Shown one piece after another: positions 29,061 to 40,213 of a stretch of 64,000 nt of DNA. Where the stretch lies: positions 124,001 to 188,000 of the forward strand of contig JAAVLL010000003.1 of the NCBI GenBank assembly GCA_012103035.1, written 5' to 3'. A program made the position numbers and the translations under genes. This stretch comes from Brucella oryzae. Lineage in GTDB: Bacteria; Pseudomonadota; Alphaproteobacteria; Rhizobiales; Rhizobiaceae. Each line of letters starts with the position of its first letter. Positions within the stretch are counted from its first letter, which is position 1. The notes below the pieces were generated by a model. That model was not told the origin of the DNA. It did no database searches and saw only the letters and a program-made list of their open reading frames with translations.

Positions 29061-29767
29061 TGGAACTCATCCTTTCCTATACGCACGAAATTCTTGGCGG
29101 GCTTTCCACCACCCTCAGCCTGTTCATCATTTCGCTGCTGATTGGCTTTGTGCTCGCGGCGCTTATGGCTTTTGTCCAGATATGTTTCGGCGGACTGACA
29201 GCGTCCATCGTCTGGAACCTGATGTTCTGTATTCGCGGCGTGCCTATGCTGCTGATGCTCTATGTCATCTATTATGGCTTTCCGGTTCTGCCGGTCATCC
29301 GCGAGACGTTTCTGTGGAACATATTCTCCAGCCCGTTCTGGTGCGCGGTTATGTGTCTGGCCATTGTGGAAATGGCCTATACGTCCGAGATCATGCGCGG
29401 CTCCTACTACCAGACTCCGAAGGAGCAGATCGAGGCAGCAAGATCCCTGGGGCTGACAGGCTTCCAGACCTTCCGGGTGGCGATTTTCCCGGCCATGCTG
29501 CGCAATGGCTTTGCCGCCTATACGACAGAAGTCATCATGCTGTGCAAGTCGACGGCCCTGGCGTTCACTGTCACGGTCATGGATGTCATGGGCTTTGCCA
29601 ATGAAATCCGCTCACGTACGCTCGATATCTATGAGCCGTTGCTGATCGCCGGCATCATCTATCTCTGCATCACCATCATCACACGGGTCGCTATCTCGAC
29701 GCTTTTCTCGCTCGTTTCCGTTTCGGGGCGGGAGGTATGGAAGCGCTGTGATCACCCCTGCCAATGA
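29060..29767 (+). CDS. Amino-acid ABC transporter permease 2
   Basis: Intact 235 residues starting MELILSYTHEILGGLSTTLS. About five membrane segments; the EAA loop is SYYQTPKEQIEAARSLGLTG. The start overlaps the first permease stop and the stop overlaps the ATPase ATG (ATGA), so all are translationally coupled. Confidence 0.9.
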   Translation: MELILSYTHEILGGLSTTLSLFIISLLIGFVLAALMAFVQICFGGLTASIVWNLMFCIRGVPMLLMLYVIYYGFPVLPVIRETFLWNIFSSPFWCAVMCLAIVEMAYTSEIMRGSYYQTPKEQIEAARSLGLTGFQTFRVAIFPAMLRNGFAAYTTEVIMLCKSTALAFTVTVMDVMGFANEIRSRTLDIYEPLLIAGIIYLCITIITRVAISTLFSLVSVSGREVWKRCDHPCQ

Positions 29768-30535
29768 TCCGAAAGAAGGGGTCCGGCATGCCCGATATGA
29801 ATCTCGAAAAGTCGATTGAAATTGAAAAGATGAGCAAGTGGTTCGGTGACTTCCAGGTCCTGGACAATATCAATCTCAGTGTGCGTGAAGGTGAAAAGAT
29901 CGTCGTTTGCGGCCCTTCGGGCTCGGAAAATCGACCATGATCCGCTGCATCAATGGTCTTGAATCCTTCCAGGGCGGCAAGATCACCGTCAATGGCGTTG
30001 AGCTTTCGCAAAAATCGAAGGTGCTGGATGCGGTTCGCAAGAATGTCGGCATGGTTTTCCAGCAGTTCAATCTCTTTCCGCACCTGACCGTGCTGGAAAA
30101 CTGCACTCTGGCGCTGAGATGGGTGCACAAGGTTCCGCGCCAGGAGGCGGAGGAAATAGCCCGCCGTTACCTGAAACGGGTGAGGATACCCGAGCAGGCG
30201 GATAAATATCCCCGGCAGCTTTCCGGCGGGCAGCAGCAGCGTGTAGCTATTGCACGTTCGCTCTGCGTCAAACCCTCGGTGCTTCTATGCGATGAGCCAA
30301 CCTCTGCGCTCGATCCGGAAATGGTCAAGGAAGTGCTGGAAACGCTGGCGGACCTGGCGCAGGACGGCATCACCATTATCTGCGTAACGCATGAAATGGG
30401 CTTTGCGCGCAAGATCGCCGATCGCGTCATCTTCATGGATCAGGGCAAGATCGTAGAGGAAGCGCCCCCATCCGTATTTTCGAAAGCCCGAAGGAAGCGC
30501 GTACCAGGCACTTCCTGGAGCAGATACTGCATTGA
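29764..30535 (+). CDS. Amino-acid ABC transporter ATP-binding protein (frameshifted)
   Basis: About 257 residues. Walker [16 protein letters not shown] is split by one lost G near 29928; [20 protein letters not shown] (Q-loop), [15 protein letters not shown] (signature), [11 protein letters not shown] (Walker B) and CVTHEMGFA follow. A second shift near 30468 precedes the ending [12 protein letters not shown]. Very like the ATPase at 2.75-3.5 kb, showing two paralogous importers in the window. Confidence 0.9.
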
Positions 30536-30599
30536 GCAGACGCCACACCCTGCGCTCCTGAAGGGCAATGAATGTCCTGGTAATTTGAAGGCAACAAAA

Positions 30600-31843
30600 T
30601 GACAGATCTGAATATCAAGACTCCTCGCTTGCGAAGGGACAGAGATCGCTTGGCCGGGAAACCCGGCTTTCCCGCTGCTACCCGCCCTGCTTTCGGGTTG
30701 CCCCGAAACCTCGAATGAAGGCATGCAATTTCCGCTGGAAGTGGATTACGACTATGCAGCCGTATCCGCGTCCGTTTCGCAAAGCGGGCGGGATGGCATG
30801 ACTGGCAGGAAATCCTGCCGCCGCTTCATCCGAAAATGACCATGCCGGTGGGCGATACGCCGCTGGTAGATGTTTCCGCCGTCGCACCGCCCGTATTCCG
30901 CGACCGGGGCGTATTCGTCAGGACGAGAGCCGCAACCCGACGTGGAGCCACAAGGACCGGCTGAACACATTCACGGTTTCTGCTGCACTTTATGAGGGCG
31001 CCTCGACGATTATCGTCGCCTCTTCAGGCAATCATGGCGTATCTGCTGCCGCCATGGCAAGCCGCGCCGGGCTCAATTGCATCGTGCTGACCATGCCGGA
31101 AGTCAGTCCGGCATTCCGGGATATGATCCTCGGATATGGCGCATTTCCGGTATTTCTGCCCGCCGAGGATCGCTGGCCGGCATTGCGTGCGCTTCAGGAA
31201 CTGCCAGGCACCTATCCGGTGAGCAATCTGACCTCTGTTCATACGGGACACCCTTGGGGGCCTGAGGGCTACAAGACGATTGCCTATGAAATCCTTGCCG
31301 ATCTCGACGGCCAGGTCCCATCTGCCGTGGTGGTGCCCACGGGCTATGGCGAGATGCTTTACGGCATCTACAAGGGTTTCAATGAAGCGAGGCTGCTGGG
31401 CCATACGGATCGCATTCCGCAACTCGTTTCCGTCGAGCCAGCGGCCCGCGGCCCTCTTCCATGCAATCGAGGCCGGGGTTCCGGCGATTACGGTCGAGGC
31501 GAAGCCCACTTTCCAGTCCGGCACGGCCACGACCATCAATGGCTATCGCTCAGTTGTCGCCATACGGGAAAGCAATGGCCTGCCGATGCTGGTGGATGAC
31601 GATGCAGCGCGGGCAGCCCACGCGGTCATGGCGCGCCAGGGCCTGTGGCAGGAATATTCCTCCAGTGCGGCATTTGCGGCGCTCGATAACATTGCCGGGT
31701 TCGAAAACGATGGTCCCGTGGTGGTTATCGGTTGCTCGACAGGGCTGAAAGAACCGACGGAACCAGAGCAGGTGTCGGTTGCAAAGGCGGATATTGCATC
31801 GCTGCGCGACTATCTGAAAGCGGAATTCGGCTTCGAAATCTGA
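30600..31843 (+). CDS. Threonine-synthase-like PLP enzyme (frameshifted)
   Basis: About 410 residues, fold type II PLP enzyme. The Schiff-base Lys is in ESRNPTWSHKDRLNTFTVSA and the phosphate loop is IIVASSGNHGVSAAAMASRA. VVVPTGYGEMLYGIYKGFNE and VVIGCSTGLKEPTEPEQVSV complete it. At least four shifts in the first 350 bases and one near 31450. Family reactions are elimination or beta-/gamma-replacement on amino acids (threonine synthase, diaminopropionate ammonia-lyase, threonine dehydratase). In this cluster it probably deaminates the free amino acid released by the hydrolases, giving a 2-oxo acid for the MdeB-like enzyme. Confidence 0.75.
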
Positions 31844-31861
31844 AAAACAGGGAGACAGATC

Positions 31862-33290
31862 ATGGCCGATATTTCCGTACTCACCGGAAATGCTTCAGAA
31901 AACGCGCTTCAGGAAGCGGATCGCAACCTTGAGACCGGGCTGAACAAACTCCTCGAACTGATAGCGATCCCTTCCATTTCGGGCGATCCTTCGGGCGTGG
32001 AAAGCATCGGCCAGGCGGCGCGCTGGCTACAGAACGAGCTTGCGGAGCTTGGCTTCAGCGCGCGTATCGTGGAAACCGAAGGTCATCCGCTGGTGCTTGC
32101 CCACTCGACCGGCGCGGTTGCCGAGGACAGCCCGCGAATGCTGTTTTACGGGCATTACGATGTGCAGCCGGTCGGAGGCTGAAGCGTGGAAGCATCCGCC
32201 TTTCGCGCCGGAAATTATCGAGGAAGACGGGCTTCGCCGCTTCTATGGCCGGGGCGCATCGGATAGCAAAAGCCAGCTCTGGACATTCATCGAAGGGCTG
32301 CGCGCCTGGAAAAATATCCATGGCGGTTTTCCGGGCAAGGTGATTATCCTGCTGGAAGGTGAGGAAGAATCCGGCTCGCACAGCCTGCCCGCCTTTCTTG
32401 AGGCGCACAGGGAAGAGCTGGCCTGCGATGTCGCATTCATCTGCGATAGCGATATGTGGTCGCCCACGCAGCCCGCGCTGAGCATTCGCCTCAAGGGCCT
32501 TCTCCATGAAAAGGTGGTGATACACGCGCCGAATGGCGATCTGCATTCGGGCTTTTTCGGTGCCGTCGCGGCCAATCCCGTTCGCATACTCAGCGGGATC
32601 CTTGCGGGCATTCACGATGAAAATGGCCGTGTAGCGATTGACGGTTTCTATGATGGGGTGAGCGATATCTCGCCGGAGCTTCGCCAGCAGTGGCGGGCGC
32701 TGGCGGAAGAGACCGATCTCGTCGAAAAGATCGATCTGCGCGGCGGCGTCATCGAGAAAGGCTATTCGATTCTGGAAGCCATCTGGGGCGGCCCACGGTC
32801 GATATGAACGGTATTACCGGCGGCAACCAGGGACCGGGCGAGCGCTCGGTCATTCCCGGCTCGGCAACGGCCCGGCTTTCCTTCCGGCTGGTGGAAGGGC
32901 AGGACCCCGGGATACGCGAACTGTTCCAGGCCTGGGTGCGCTCCCGCCTGCCGGATGGCTGCACGGCGGAATTCGAGGGTTTTCCCGGAAGCAGCGCCGT
33001 CGCCATGCCCGAGGACAATCCGTTCGTGAAAGCGACCGCTCGCGGCCTGGCGGAAGAATGGGGAAAGCCTACCGTTCTCGGGTTCTGGCGGCTCCATTCC
33101 GCTTGCGCAGCAGTTTCGCGATATGCTGGGCATCGATTGTATCGTGATCGGTTTCATCCTGCCCGACGATGCTATCCATGCGCCGGACGAGCGCTATGAT
33201 GTCGGGCGTTTCCACAAGGGCGTGCGCAGCTGGGTTCGCATTCTCGAAGAAATTCGCAACAGCGCGAATATTCCCGGTCAGGGCGGCTAG
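31862..33290 (+). CDS. M20-family metallopeptidase (dipeptidase/deacylase), frameshifted
   Basis: About 475 residues. Zinc-ligand motifs are FYGHYDVQPV (His, Asp), RRFYGRGASDSKSQLW (bridging Asp), IILLEGEEESGSHSLPAFLE (catalytic Glu pair), AFICDSDMWSP and FHKGVRSWVR (C-terminal His). The dimerisation region includes NGDLHSGFFGAVAANPVRIL. Shifts near 32178, 32795 and 33085. These enzymes cut dipeptides or N-acyl amino acids in the cytoplasm. It follows the PLP gene by 18 bases. Confidence 0.88.
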
Positions 33291-33295
33291 GGCCG

Positions 33296-34518
33296 GTGTC
33301 CAGCGTCCCTTCCATAGGTTTTTCCGGCTGTGGTCGGGCAATACCGCATCGGGCATCGCCACCTGGGCGCTGCCATTCGTGCTCGGTTTTGCGGTTGCTG
33401 ATGCTGTTTTGTCCCCGGTCGATCTGGGCATATTTCTTGCGCTGCGCTCGGCAGGGTTTCTGGTCGCCGTGCCGGTTGCCGGCGTCATGGCGGACCGGGT
33501 CGGAAGCCGCTGGATTATTCTGGTGTCGAGCCTGATTGCCGCCTGCGGCGCGGCCCTGATATTCCTCGACATTGCGGGAGATACGCGACCGCTCTCCATT
33601 CTCACCGCAGCGGGCGTTGTGCTTTCCGGCATGGGGCAGGGCGCTTGCAGGCCGGTTTACCAGTCTATCGTTCCCGGCCTGGTGCCGGAAGCAGAGCTTC
33701 AGATTGCCAATGCTGCGCTCAGCTTTTCGGTGCGGGCAACGATCCTCATCGGACCGGCGGCGGCCACGCTCGTGGCAACCGCGTTCGGGCTGGAGGCGGC
33801 ATTTCTGGTTATCGGCCTGTTGTGGATGATCAGCGCCGTGCTTCCGCCATGGCCCGCCGAACCGGACAGGGAAATCAGGCGGGCAATCGCCGGAACGGGC
33901 CTTGCCGGAAGATTTGCCGCTGATTTGCTGGAAGGCTACCACGAAGCCCGCCGCCATCCGTGGTTCTTTGCAGCTCTTGCCGCCCTTTCGGCGGTGGTCG
34001 CGACCGGTTATTCCGTCACCGGCGTTCTCGTGCCGCTGATCAGCACGACCATTTACAATAATGCCAGCCTGCTGGCCGGTAGTGTGACGGCCTACATGTC
34101 CGGCGCACTTCTCGGCGGCGTCGCAATCTCTTACTGGAAGCCGGTCAAAAGAGGCTGGTGGGCGCTTGCCGGTCTGGGCGCCTATAGCGTGGTGCCTCTC
34201 AGCCTTCTGGTGCCGGAAATTTTCTGGATACCGATGGCAGCCTATGTGATTGCCGGTTTCGGAATGGAGCTTTTCAACGTCATCTGGTTTACGGCCATCC
34301 AGGGTGAAATCGAGCGCCGCAAGCTGTCGCGCGTTTCCTCGCTGGATTTTATTGTATCCTACGGCCTTGCGCCGCTGGGGCTTTCAGCTATCGCGCCCTT
34401 GTCGCAAGGGCTGGGGATGACAGCGGTTCTTGTCGCCACAGCCATTGTCTGTGTTGTGGCGGCATGCCTTGCAGCCGCAGTACCGACAGCCCCGGAGTTT
34501 CGTATGAAACGCATATGA
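33296..34518 (+). CDS. MFS transporter (EntS/MFS_3 type)
   Basis: About 407 residues with twelve predicted membrane segments, for example GIATWALPFVLGFAVADAVL and ILVSSLIAACGAALIFLDIA. The MFS loop is VAGVMADRVGSRWIILVSSL. A GTG at 33296, six bases after the M20 stop, is the likely start; a one-base shift within the first ten codons then joins FHRFFRLWSGNTA. The open frame extends upstream but that part copies the M20 gene out of frame. Probably exports or imports a pathway compound. Confidence 0.82.
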
Positions 34519-34568
34519 GCCGGATATTTTATCGCAATGAACCGATGCAGCATAAACAGGGAGCCAGC

Positions 34569-35583
34569 ATGACAAGCGAGATGAAAAGCCAGGTCTGGAC
34601 GGCAATCGATTTCGAGCGACACGGCGTGCAGATCGATTATGCCCGCGTGCCTTTTCCTCCGATACATCGGCCTATGGCTGGATTCCTGTGCCCATGGTCT
34701 GCATCAATGGTGGCGCTGGCCCCACGGTTCTGCTCACGGCAGGCACGCATGGCGATGAATATGAGGGGCAGATCGCCTTGCGCAGAATTGCCGCCGCATT
34801 GCGCGATACGGAGGTCAGGGGCCGCGTCATCATCCTGCCTGAACTCAACCGCCCCGCCGTCATTGCAGGCCGCAGAAATTCGCCACTCGATTCCGGCAAT
34901 CTCAACCGGCTGTTTCCAGGCACCGCAAATGGCGGGCCGACAAGTATGATCGCCCATTATCTGACCACGGTTCTTTTCCGCTGGCCGATTATGTTCTGGA
35001 CCTTCATTCCGGTGGAAGCTCGCTGGATTATATGCCGGTTGCCTTTGCCCATCGCGGGCGCTCGCCGGAGCAGGAAAAGCGCATTGCCGCATTGCTCGAT
35101 TGTTTCGGCGCACCGAACACCATTCTCACCGATGGCCGGGGCGGCGGCGGTGCAACCACGCTCTACGCTTCCGCCGCCGCATATGGGCTTGCGGCGTTGA
35201 CCACGGAGCTTGGCGGCGGGCCGGGACTGTCGCAAGGCGGCACAATGCTGGCCGAAGCGGGAATACGCCGTGTTCTGCGGTATTTCGGCGTGGCACCGGA
35301 ACTTTCGGCGCCGGAAAAGCCACCAACCCGCATGCTCAGGATGCTGCCGCCCGAAACATCGATCCATGCGGTATCGGATGGTCTTTTCGAGCCGTTGCAA
35401 CAGGTTGGATCGACTGTGCGCAAGGGCGACCTGGCCGGGTATCTCCATCCCGTCGGTTCGCTGCTCGGCGATCCGGCGGAGCTTCGCTTCGCGGCGGATG
35501 GTATTGTGGTCTATCGCAGATTTCCGACGCTGAGTGCCGCCGGAGATGCCTTGTATGGCCTGTGCGCACCGGTCGCACAGTGA
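34569..35583 (+). CDS. DoeB-like N-acyl amino-acid deacylase (AstE/aspartoacylase family), frameshifted
   Basis: About 337 residues. Zinc ligands are His and Glu in LLTAGTHGDEYEGQIALRRI and His in YVLDLHSGGSSLDYMPVAFA. NSPLDSGNLNRLFPGTANGG and TTELGGGPGLSQGGTMLAEA also match. Shifts near 34660 and 34980. The closest family I recognise is N2-acetyl-diaminobutyrate deacetylase (DoeB) of ectoine breakdown. An M24 hydrolase like DoeA lies next to it, but other ectoine genes are not seen, so the substrate is probably a related N-acyl amino acid. Confidence 0.82.
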
Positions 35584-35590
35584 GGCGCGA

Positions 35591-36763
35591 TCAGGAAATG
35601 ACGACGAGTTCGCGTGAAATCGTCGTCAGGGGCTCATAGCCGGTTTCCGTAACCCGGATCATGTCCTCGACCATCATTCCATCGACGCCGATTTCATAAT
35701 AGGGGTTTCTAGGCACAGGCACATCCCTTCGAGCAGCGGCGTCGTTTCGCCGGGTCTGATCGTTGGATTGTCGTAGGATCGCAGCCCTATGCCATGCCCG
35801 CAATGCTGCCGCCGGTATTGGGGAATGCCGCTGGAACGGACGCTTTCCATGGCGATTGCAAAAGAGCATCGGCCCGTATACCGGCGCACGGCGGCAAGCT
35901 CTGCCTCCAGCCCGGCATGCAGCGCCCGTAAATCCTGCGCTGCCGCGCATCGGGTTCGCCAAACACGAAGGTCCGCCCGATATCAGACCAGTATCCGTCG
36001 ACAGTGCAGCCCGCATCGATGCGCAGGATTTCTCCGGCCGATATTTTCCGGTCGGCCGGATAGGCATCGGCAAGCGCCGATCTGATGCCCGAGGTTACGG
36101 AAACGAAGCGCGGCACGCCGCCACCCGAAACGATGCAACGGGTGATTTCGGCAGCCAGATCGTGCTCGGTCATGCCGGTGCGGGCGATTTCCGCTACCTG
36201 GCGAAAGCCCTGTTCGACAAGCGCACTGGCCTTGCGAAGGCGCGCAACCTCGCCAACGGTCTTGGTGGCACGTGCACGTGCAAGATCCGGCGTGATATCC
36301 CGCACCCTGCTTTCCCCGAGAATTTCGCGGCATAGCGCCCAGGCAACATCGTCATTCGAGCGATCCACGCCGACAAGGCCATCTTCAGATTGCTGCGCCC
36401 TGATGGCTTCGGCAAGGGCTTCCTGAAAACTTACATAGGTATCCTTGCGGAATTCAGCAAATGCATCATCGGTCGCTTCGAAATAGAACTCCCCGTAGCG
36501 GTAGAGGCGGCTGGCATCCGCGAAAAATTCATAGGCCGGACCGGCATCGGCGGCGCTGACCACCAGCGAGACCTGATCGCGTGAGGCCAGAACTGCCGAC
36601 CTGTAGGCAGGCGCCAGATCATGTGTCATGCTGACATAGCCGGACAGATAGGCCTTGTTCAGCGGGTCGGACGATACGACCAGCGCCACCTCTTGCGGCG
36701 CTTCACCAAAAACTTCTCTCGAAGGTCCCGCGAGAGCGCCCTCATGCCCGCAATTCCATCCAT
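35591..36763 (-). CDS. M24-family hydrolase (Xaa-Pro peptidase/DoeA-like), frameshifted
   Basis: About 390 residues. It begins DGIAGMRALSRDLREK. N-terminal creatinase-like domain VALVVSSDPLNKAYLSGYVS, then catalytic domain with AGEILRIDAGCTVDGYWSDI and GRTFVFGEPDARQRRIYG (metal Asp pair), CGHGIGLRSYDNP (His), LEGMCLCLETPYYEIGVDGM (Glu) and the final Glu in VEDMIRVTETG. Shifts near 35715, 35835, 35925 and 36715. DoeA of this family opens ectoine; other members cut Xaa-Pro or creatine. Convergent with the deacylase gene, seven bases apart. Confidence 0.85.
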
Positions 36764-36786
36764 GTCGTTCACCTTGTAATATGCGG

Positions 36787-37558
36787 TCAGCCGATATTCG
36801 CGAGGGGTTCAAGGGGCTGAATTCGCCGACGAACTCGTTGCGATAGCCGGGAAAAGACAGCTTGACCCATGTCAGCGCATCATTATGCGCCCAGGTTCGC
36901 CGCTCGGATACCAGCACCGGCTTGTTCGGCGTAAGACCGAGCACCTTTGCAATCCTGCGGTCGGGGCTTGCGGCGCGGATCGTATTGACCAGCCGGGTAC
37001 AGGGCAGCCGCGCCAGCAGCCATTCATTGGGAAGCACGGCATCGAATTTCTGGAATTCGACCTCGGGGATGACGGAAATGCGGATGAAGCGTTCCTCGAA
37101 AACCTCGTTCACGCCGTTGGCCCTATGGACCAGTTCCAGCCGCAGAAGCCGCTCGTTACGAACGGCTTCCTGCCAGCCATAGGCGTCTTCAGCGCTTACG
37201 ATCTCGCGTTTCAGAAGCTCGAAACTGTATTCCTTGCCGGATTGCTCGATCTTGTTGCGAATATCGATAATCCCGATCACGGCATGATTATCGGTCCGCT
37301 CGCTGACGAAAGTGCCGAGCCGCCGCCGCCGCACGATAATCTTGGCATTGGCGAGGTTGTTCAGCACCTTGTTGAGCGGCGCGCGGGACACGCCGAGGCT
37401 GACCGCCAGTTCCTCCTCTGGCGGAATCCGGTAACCGGGCGGCCAGGCTCCGGTCTGTATCTTGGCGCGAATGGCCCGCTCGATCTGCTGATAGGGTGCG
37501 CCTACACCATCAAGAGCCAGTTCCGGAGCCGCTCTGGTTTTAGCCGGTCTATATTCAT
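36787..37558 (-). CDS. GntR/HutC-family transcriptional regulator (frameshifted)
   Basis: About 257 residues. Winged helix IERAIRAKIQTGAWPPGYRI, EEELAVSLGVSRAPLNKVLN; wing VRRRRLGTFVS; then the UTRA effector domain with VFEERFIRISVIPEVEFQKF and PNKPVLVSERRTWAHNDALT. It ends PLEPLANIG; one base is lost near 36805. The start near 37558 needs one frame correction. It is 23 bases upstream of the M24 gene on the same strand. Candidate repressor for the paired TGTAATTACA operators. Confidence 0.85.
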
Positions 37559-37640
37559 CGAAAGACTATAATCGACTGTCCGGCTTCAGGAAAAGAGGCA
37601 GGTGCCGCGAATGCGCCGGTATCAATGATTTTCTTTTGAA

Positions 37641-37662
37641 AAACAGGCAGGATTGCCTGTTT
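37641..37662 (-). terminator. Intrinsic terminator after the mdeB-like gene
   Basis: Perfect 9-base stem AAACAGGCA / TGCCTGTTT with a 4-base loop; on the minus strand it continues into TTTTTC. Located 35 bases after the mdeB-like stop and after the GntR promoter side. Confidence 0.75.
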
Positions 37663-37696
37663 CGCTCAATGGAGCAGGCCTTGCCTCAGACCACGT

Positions 37697-40081
37697 TCAT
37701 ACAAGTCTGAAACGCCTGATCGGCTTGCCCGGCGTGACAGACTCGGCAGCGGCAATAATTCCGTGCGCATCGATACCGTAATGGCGGTAGAGTTCGGTGA
37801 TCGAGCCGGTCTGCCCGAAATGATCGACTCCAAGCGATCGGGTGCGCTGTCCGTGAACCGAACCCAGCCAGCCGAGCGTTGCCGGATGACCATCTATGAC
37901 CGTAACGATACCGCAATGTGAAGGCACATCGGCCAGCAGGCGTTCGATATGGCTGTTGGCATGCGAAAGCCCGTTCTCCCGCGCCTTTTGCGCCGCCGTC
38001 CAGCCCGCATTGAGCCGGTCTGCGGAGGTTATGGCCAGAAGCCCGATATCGCGGCGGTCCTCGCTCATCAGGCCGGTTGCCTCTATCGCCTCGGGCGCTA
38101 CCGCACCCGTATAGGCAATAATGACCTGTGCAGCCGGGCCTGGCCTGCGCATCCAGTAGGCGCCGTTGACGATGTCCTCTTCAAGCTGCGGCGTCATCTG
38201 GCGTTTCGGCTGGTCGATGGTGCGCGTGGACAGGCGCAGATAGGTGGAGCCGCCGCTATCGTCGCGTAACCAGGTCGTATTGTCGGCCTCTGCTGCGCCG
38301 GAGCGCTGCATATGTTCGAAACCCCAGCGCATCATTACCGCAAGTTCATCCACAAACGCGGGCTCGAAACTGGCGAGACCATCTTGCGCCAAACCGATCA
38401 GCGGCGTGGCGATGGACTGGTGCGCGCCCCTTCCGGTGCGAGCGTTACACCCGCGGGCGTGGCGACCAGCATGAAGCGGGCATCCTGATAGCAGGCATGG
38501 TTGAGCGCATCGAGGCCGCGCTCGATGAACGGGTCGTAAAGCGTGCCGACAGGCAGCAGCCGTTCTCCGGAAATCGAATGGGAAAGTCCGAGCGCCGAAA
38601 GCATGATGAACAGGTTCATCTCGGCGATACCGAGTTCCATATGCTGCCCGGCGGGCGAGAAGGCCCAGTTATAGGTGGAGGGAATGCGCTCTGTCTTGAA
38701 CAGATCGGCCATGGTTTCCCGCGAGAACAGGCCGCGCCGGTTGACCCATGCGCCGAGATTGGTCGAGACCGTGACATCGGGTGAGGTGGTGACCACGCGC
38801 GATGCGAATGACGTATCGGAGCGGGCGATTTCGTGCATGATGAAGCCGAAGCCCTGCTGGTGGACATGGCCGACTGTGCGTTGAATTCCAGCTTTTCCGG
38901 CACTGCAATTCTTGCGGCGTCGAAACGGCGGCGGCCGCGCCGGACAAACGGAACGGCTTTCAGAAAGTCTCGAATTGCCTGTTCCGGAATGTTCATTCCC
39001 TCGAACATATCCCACTCATGGCCGGTGCGGACATTCATCGCCTCGCGCAGCGTACCCACCTGGGTCGGCGTCATCAGTCCGGCGTGGTTATCCTTGTGGC
39101 CGGCCAGCGGCAGGCCGAAGCCCTTGATCGTATAGGCGATGAAGCACACCGGACGATCGTGCTTGCGCGCCTCGTCGAAAGCATCGAGCAGCGATTGCAG
39201 GTCATGGCCGCCGAGATTGGCCATGAGGGCGGCAAGCTCATCATCGCTGCGGCGCTCTATCAGTTGCGATATCGGCCCCTGATCGCCAAGATCGTCCATC
39301 ACCGCTTGCGCCAGGCGGCGCCGCCCTGAAAGGTCAGGGCCGAATAGGCCTGGTTGGGACATGTATCGATCCACTCGCGCAGCTTCTCGCCGCCCGGTTC
39401 GGCAAATGCCGCCTGTTGCAGCTTGCCATGCTTTATGACCACCACATCCCAGCCGAAATTGCGGAAAATCGCCTCGAACCGCGCCCAAAGACCTTCACGC
39501 ACCACGGCATCGAGGCTCTGGCGGTTGTAATCGACCACCCACCAGGTGTTGCGCACGCCATGCTTCCAGCCTTCAAGGAGCGCCTCGAAAATATTGCCCT
39601 CGTCCATTTCGGCATCGCCAATCAGGGCAACCATCTTGCCTTCCGGGGCAGCGGCTTTCCAGTTCTTCGCCTGAATGTAATCCTGCACCAGCGATGAAAA
39701 CAGTGTCTGCGCTACGCCAAGACCAACTGAGCCGGTGGAAAAATCGACGTCATCGATATCCTTTGTGCGCGAAGGGTAGGACTGTACGCCCTTGTATCCG
39801 CGAAAGTTTTCCATCTTCTCGCGTGTTTGGTTGCCGAAGAGATACTGGATGGCATGGAAGATCGGACTGGCATGGGGTTTCACTGCAACGCGGTCTTCAG
39901 GCCGCAGCGCATGAAAATACAGTGCTGTCATAATGGTCGCCAGCGAGGCCGACGATGCCTGGTGCCCTCCGACCTTGAGGCCATCGCCATTATCGCGCAG
40001 GTGGTTGGCATTATGGATCATCCATGTCGCGAGCCACAGAACCTTTCGCTCCAGTTCCTCAAGCATATTCACGTCGGCCAT
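37697..40081 (-). CDS. 2-Oxoacid dehydrogenase E1, homodimeric AceE/MdeB type (frameshifted)
   Basis: About 795 residues; AceE is about 890. TPP-binding region MVALIGDAEMDEGNIFEALL with VDYNRQSLDAVV, N-terminal GGHQASSASLATIMTALYFH, middle FIAYTIKGFGLPLAGHKDNH, transketolase C-half FSPAGQHMELGIAEMNLFIM. Shifts near 39325, 38890 and 38440. MdeB of pseudomonads decarboxylates 2-oxobutyrate released by methionine gamma-lyase and is controlled by a divergent Lrp regulator, exactly the arrangement here. A pyruvate or other 2-oxoacid substrate cannot be excluded. No E2/E3 genes are nearby. Confidence 0.82.
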
Positions 40082-40166
40082 TTTTCTCTCTCCCGGCTGC
40101 CGTTGATTTCGGGAAATGCTAGAATATCATGACAGGCAAAAGCGGCTATATTTGTCCTTAAAATCT

Positions 40167-40195
40167 GCCATATTGGCCCGTATAGCCAATATGGC
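40167..40195. promoter_or_regulatory. Perfect inverted repeat in the mdeB-lrp divergent promoter
   Basis: GCCATATTGG-N9-CCAATATGGC, ten-base arms, lies 85 bases before the mdeB-like start and 18 bases before the lrp start. Lrp/AsnC proteins bind such dyads; it is a good autoregulatory operator. Confidence 0.7.
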
Positions 40196-40213
40196 GGCAA
40201 TAATTGGTGTTTT

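Noticed and set aside
30600..31843. True threonine synthase (thrC)
   Set aside because: The PLP motif SHKDR fits the wider fold, but the neighbours are catabolic and no homoserine pathway genes are near, so only a family-level call is given.
33169..33295. N-terminal extension of the MFS transporter
   Set aside because: The extra residues come from the M20 gene read out of frame; they are not hydrophobic or conserved.
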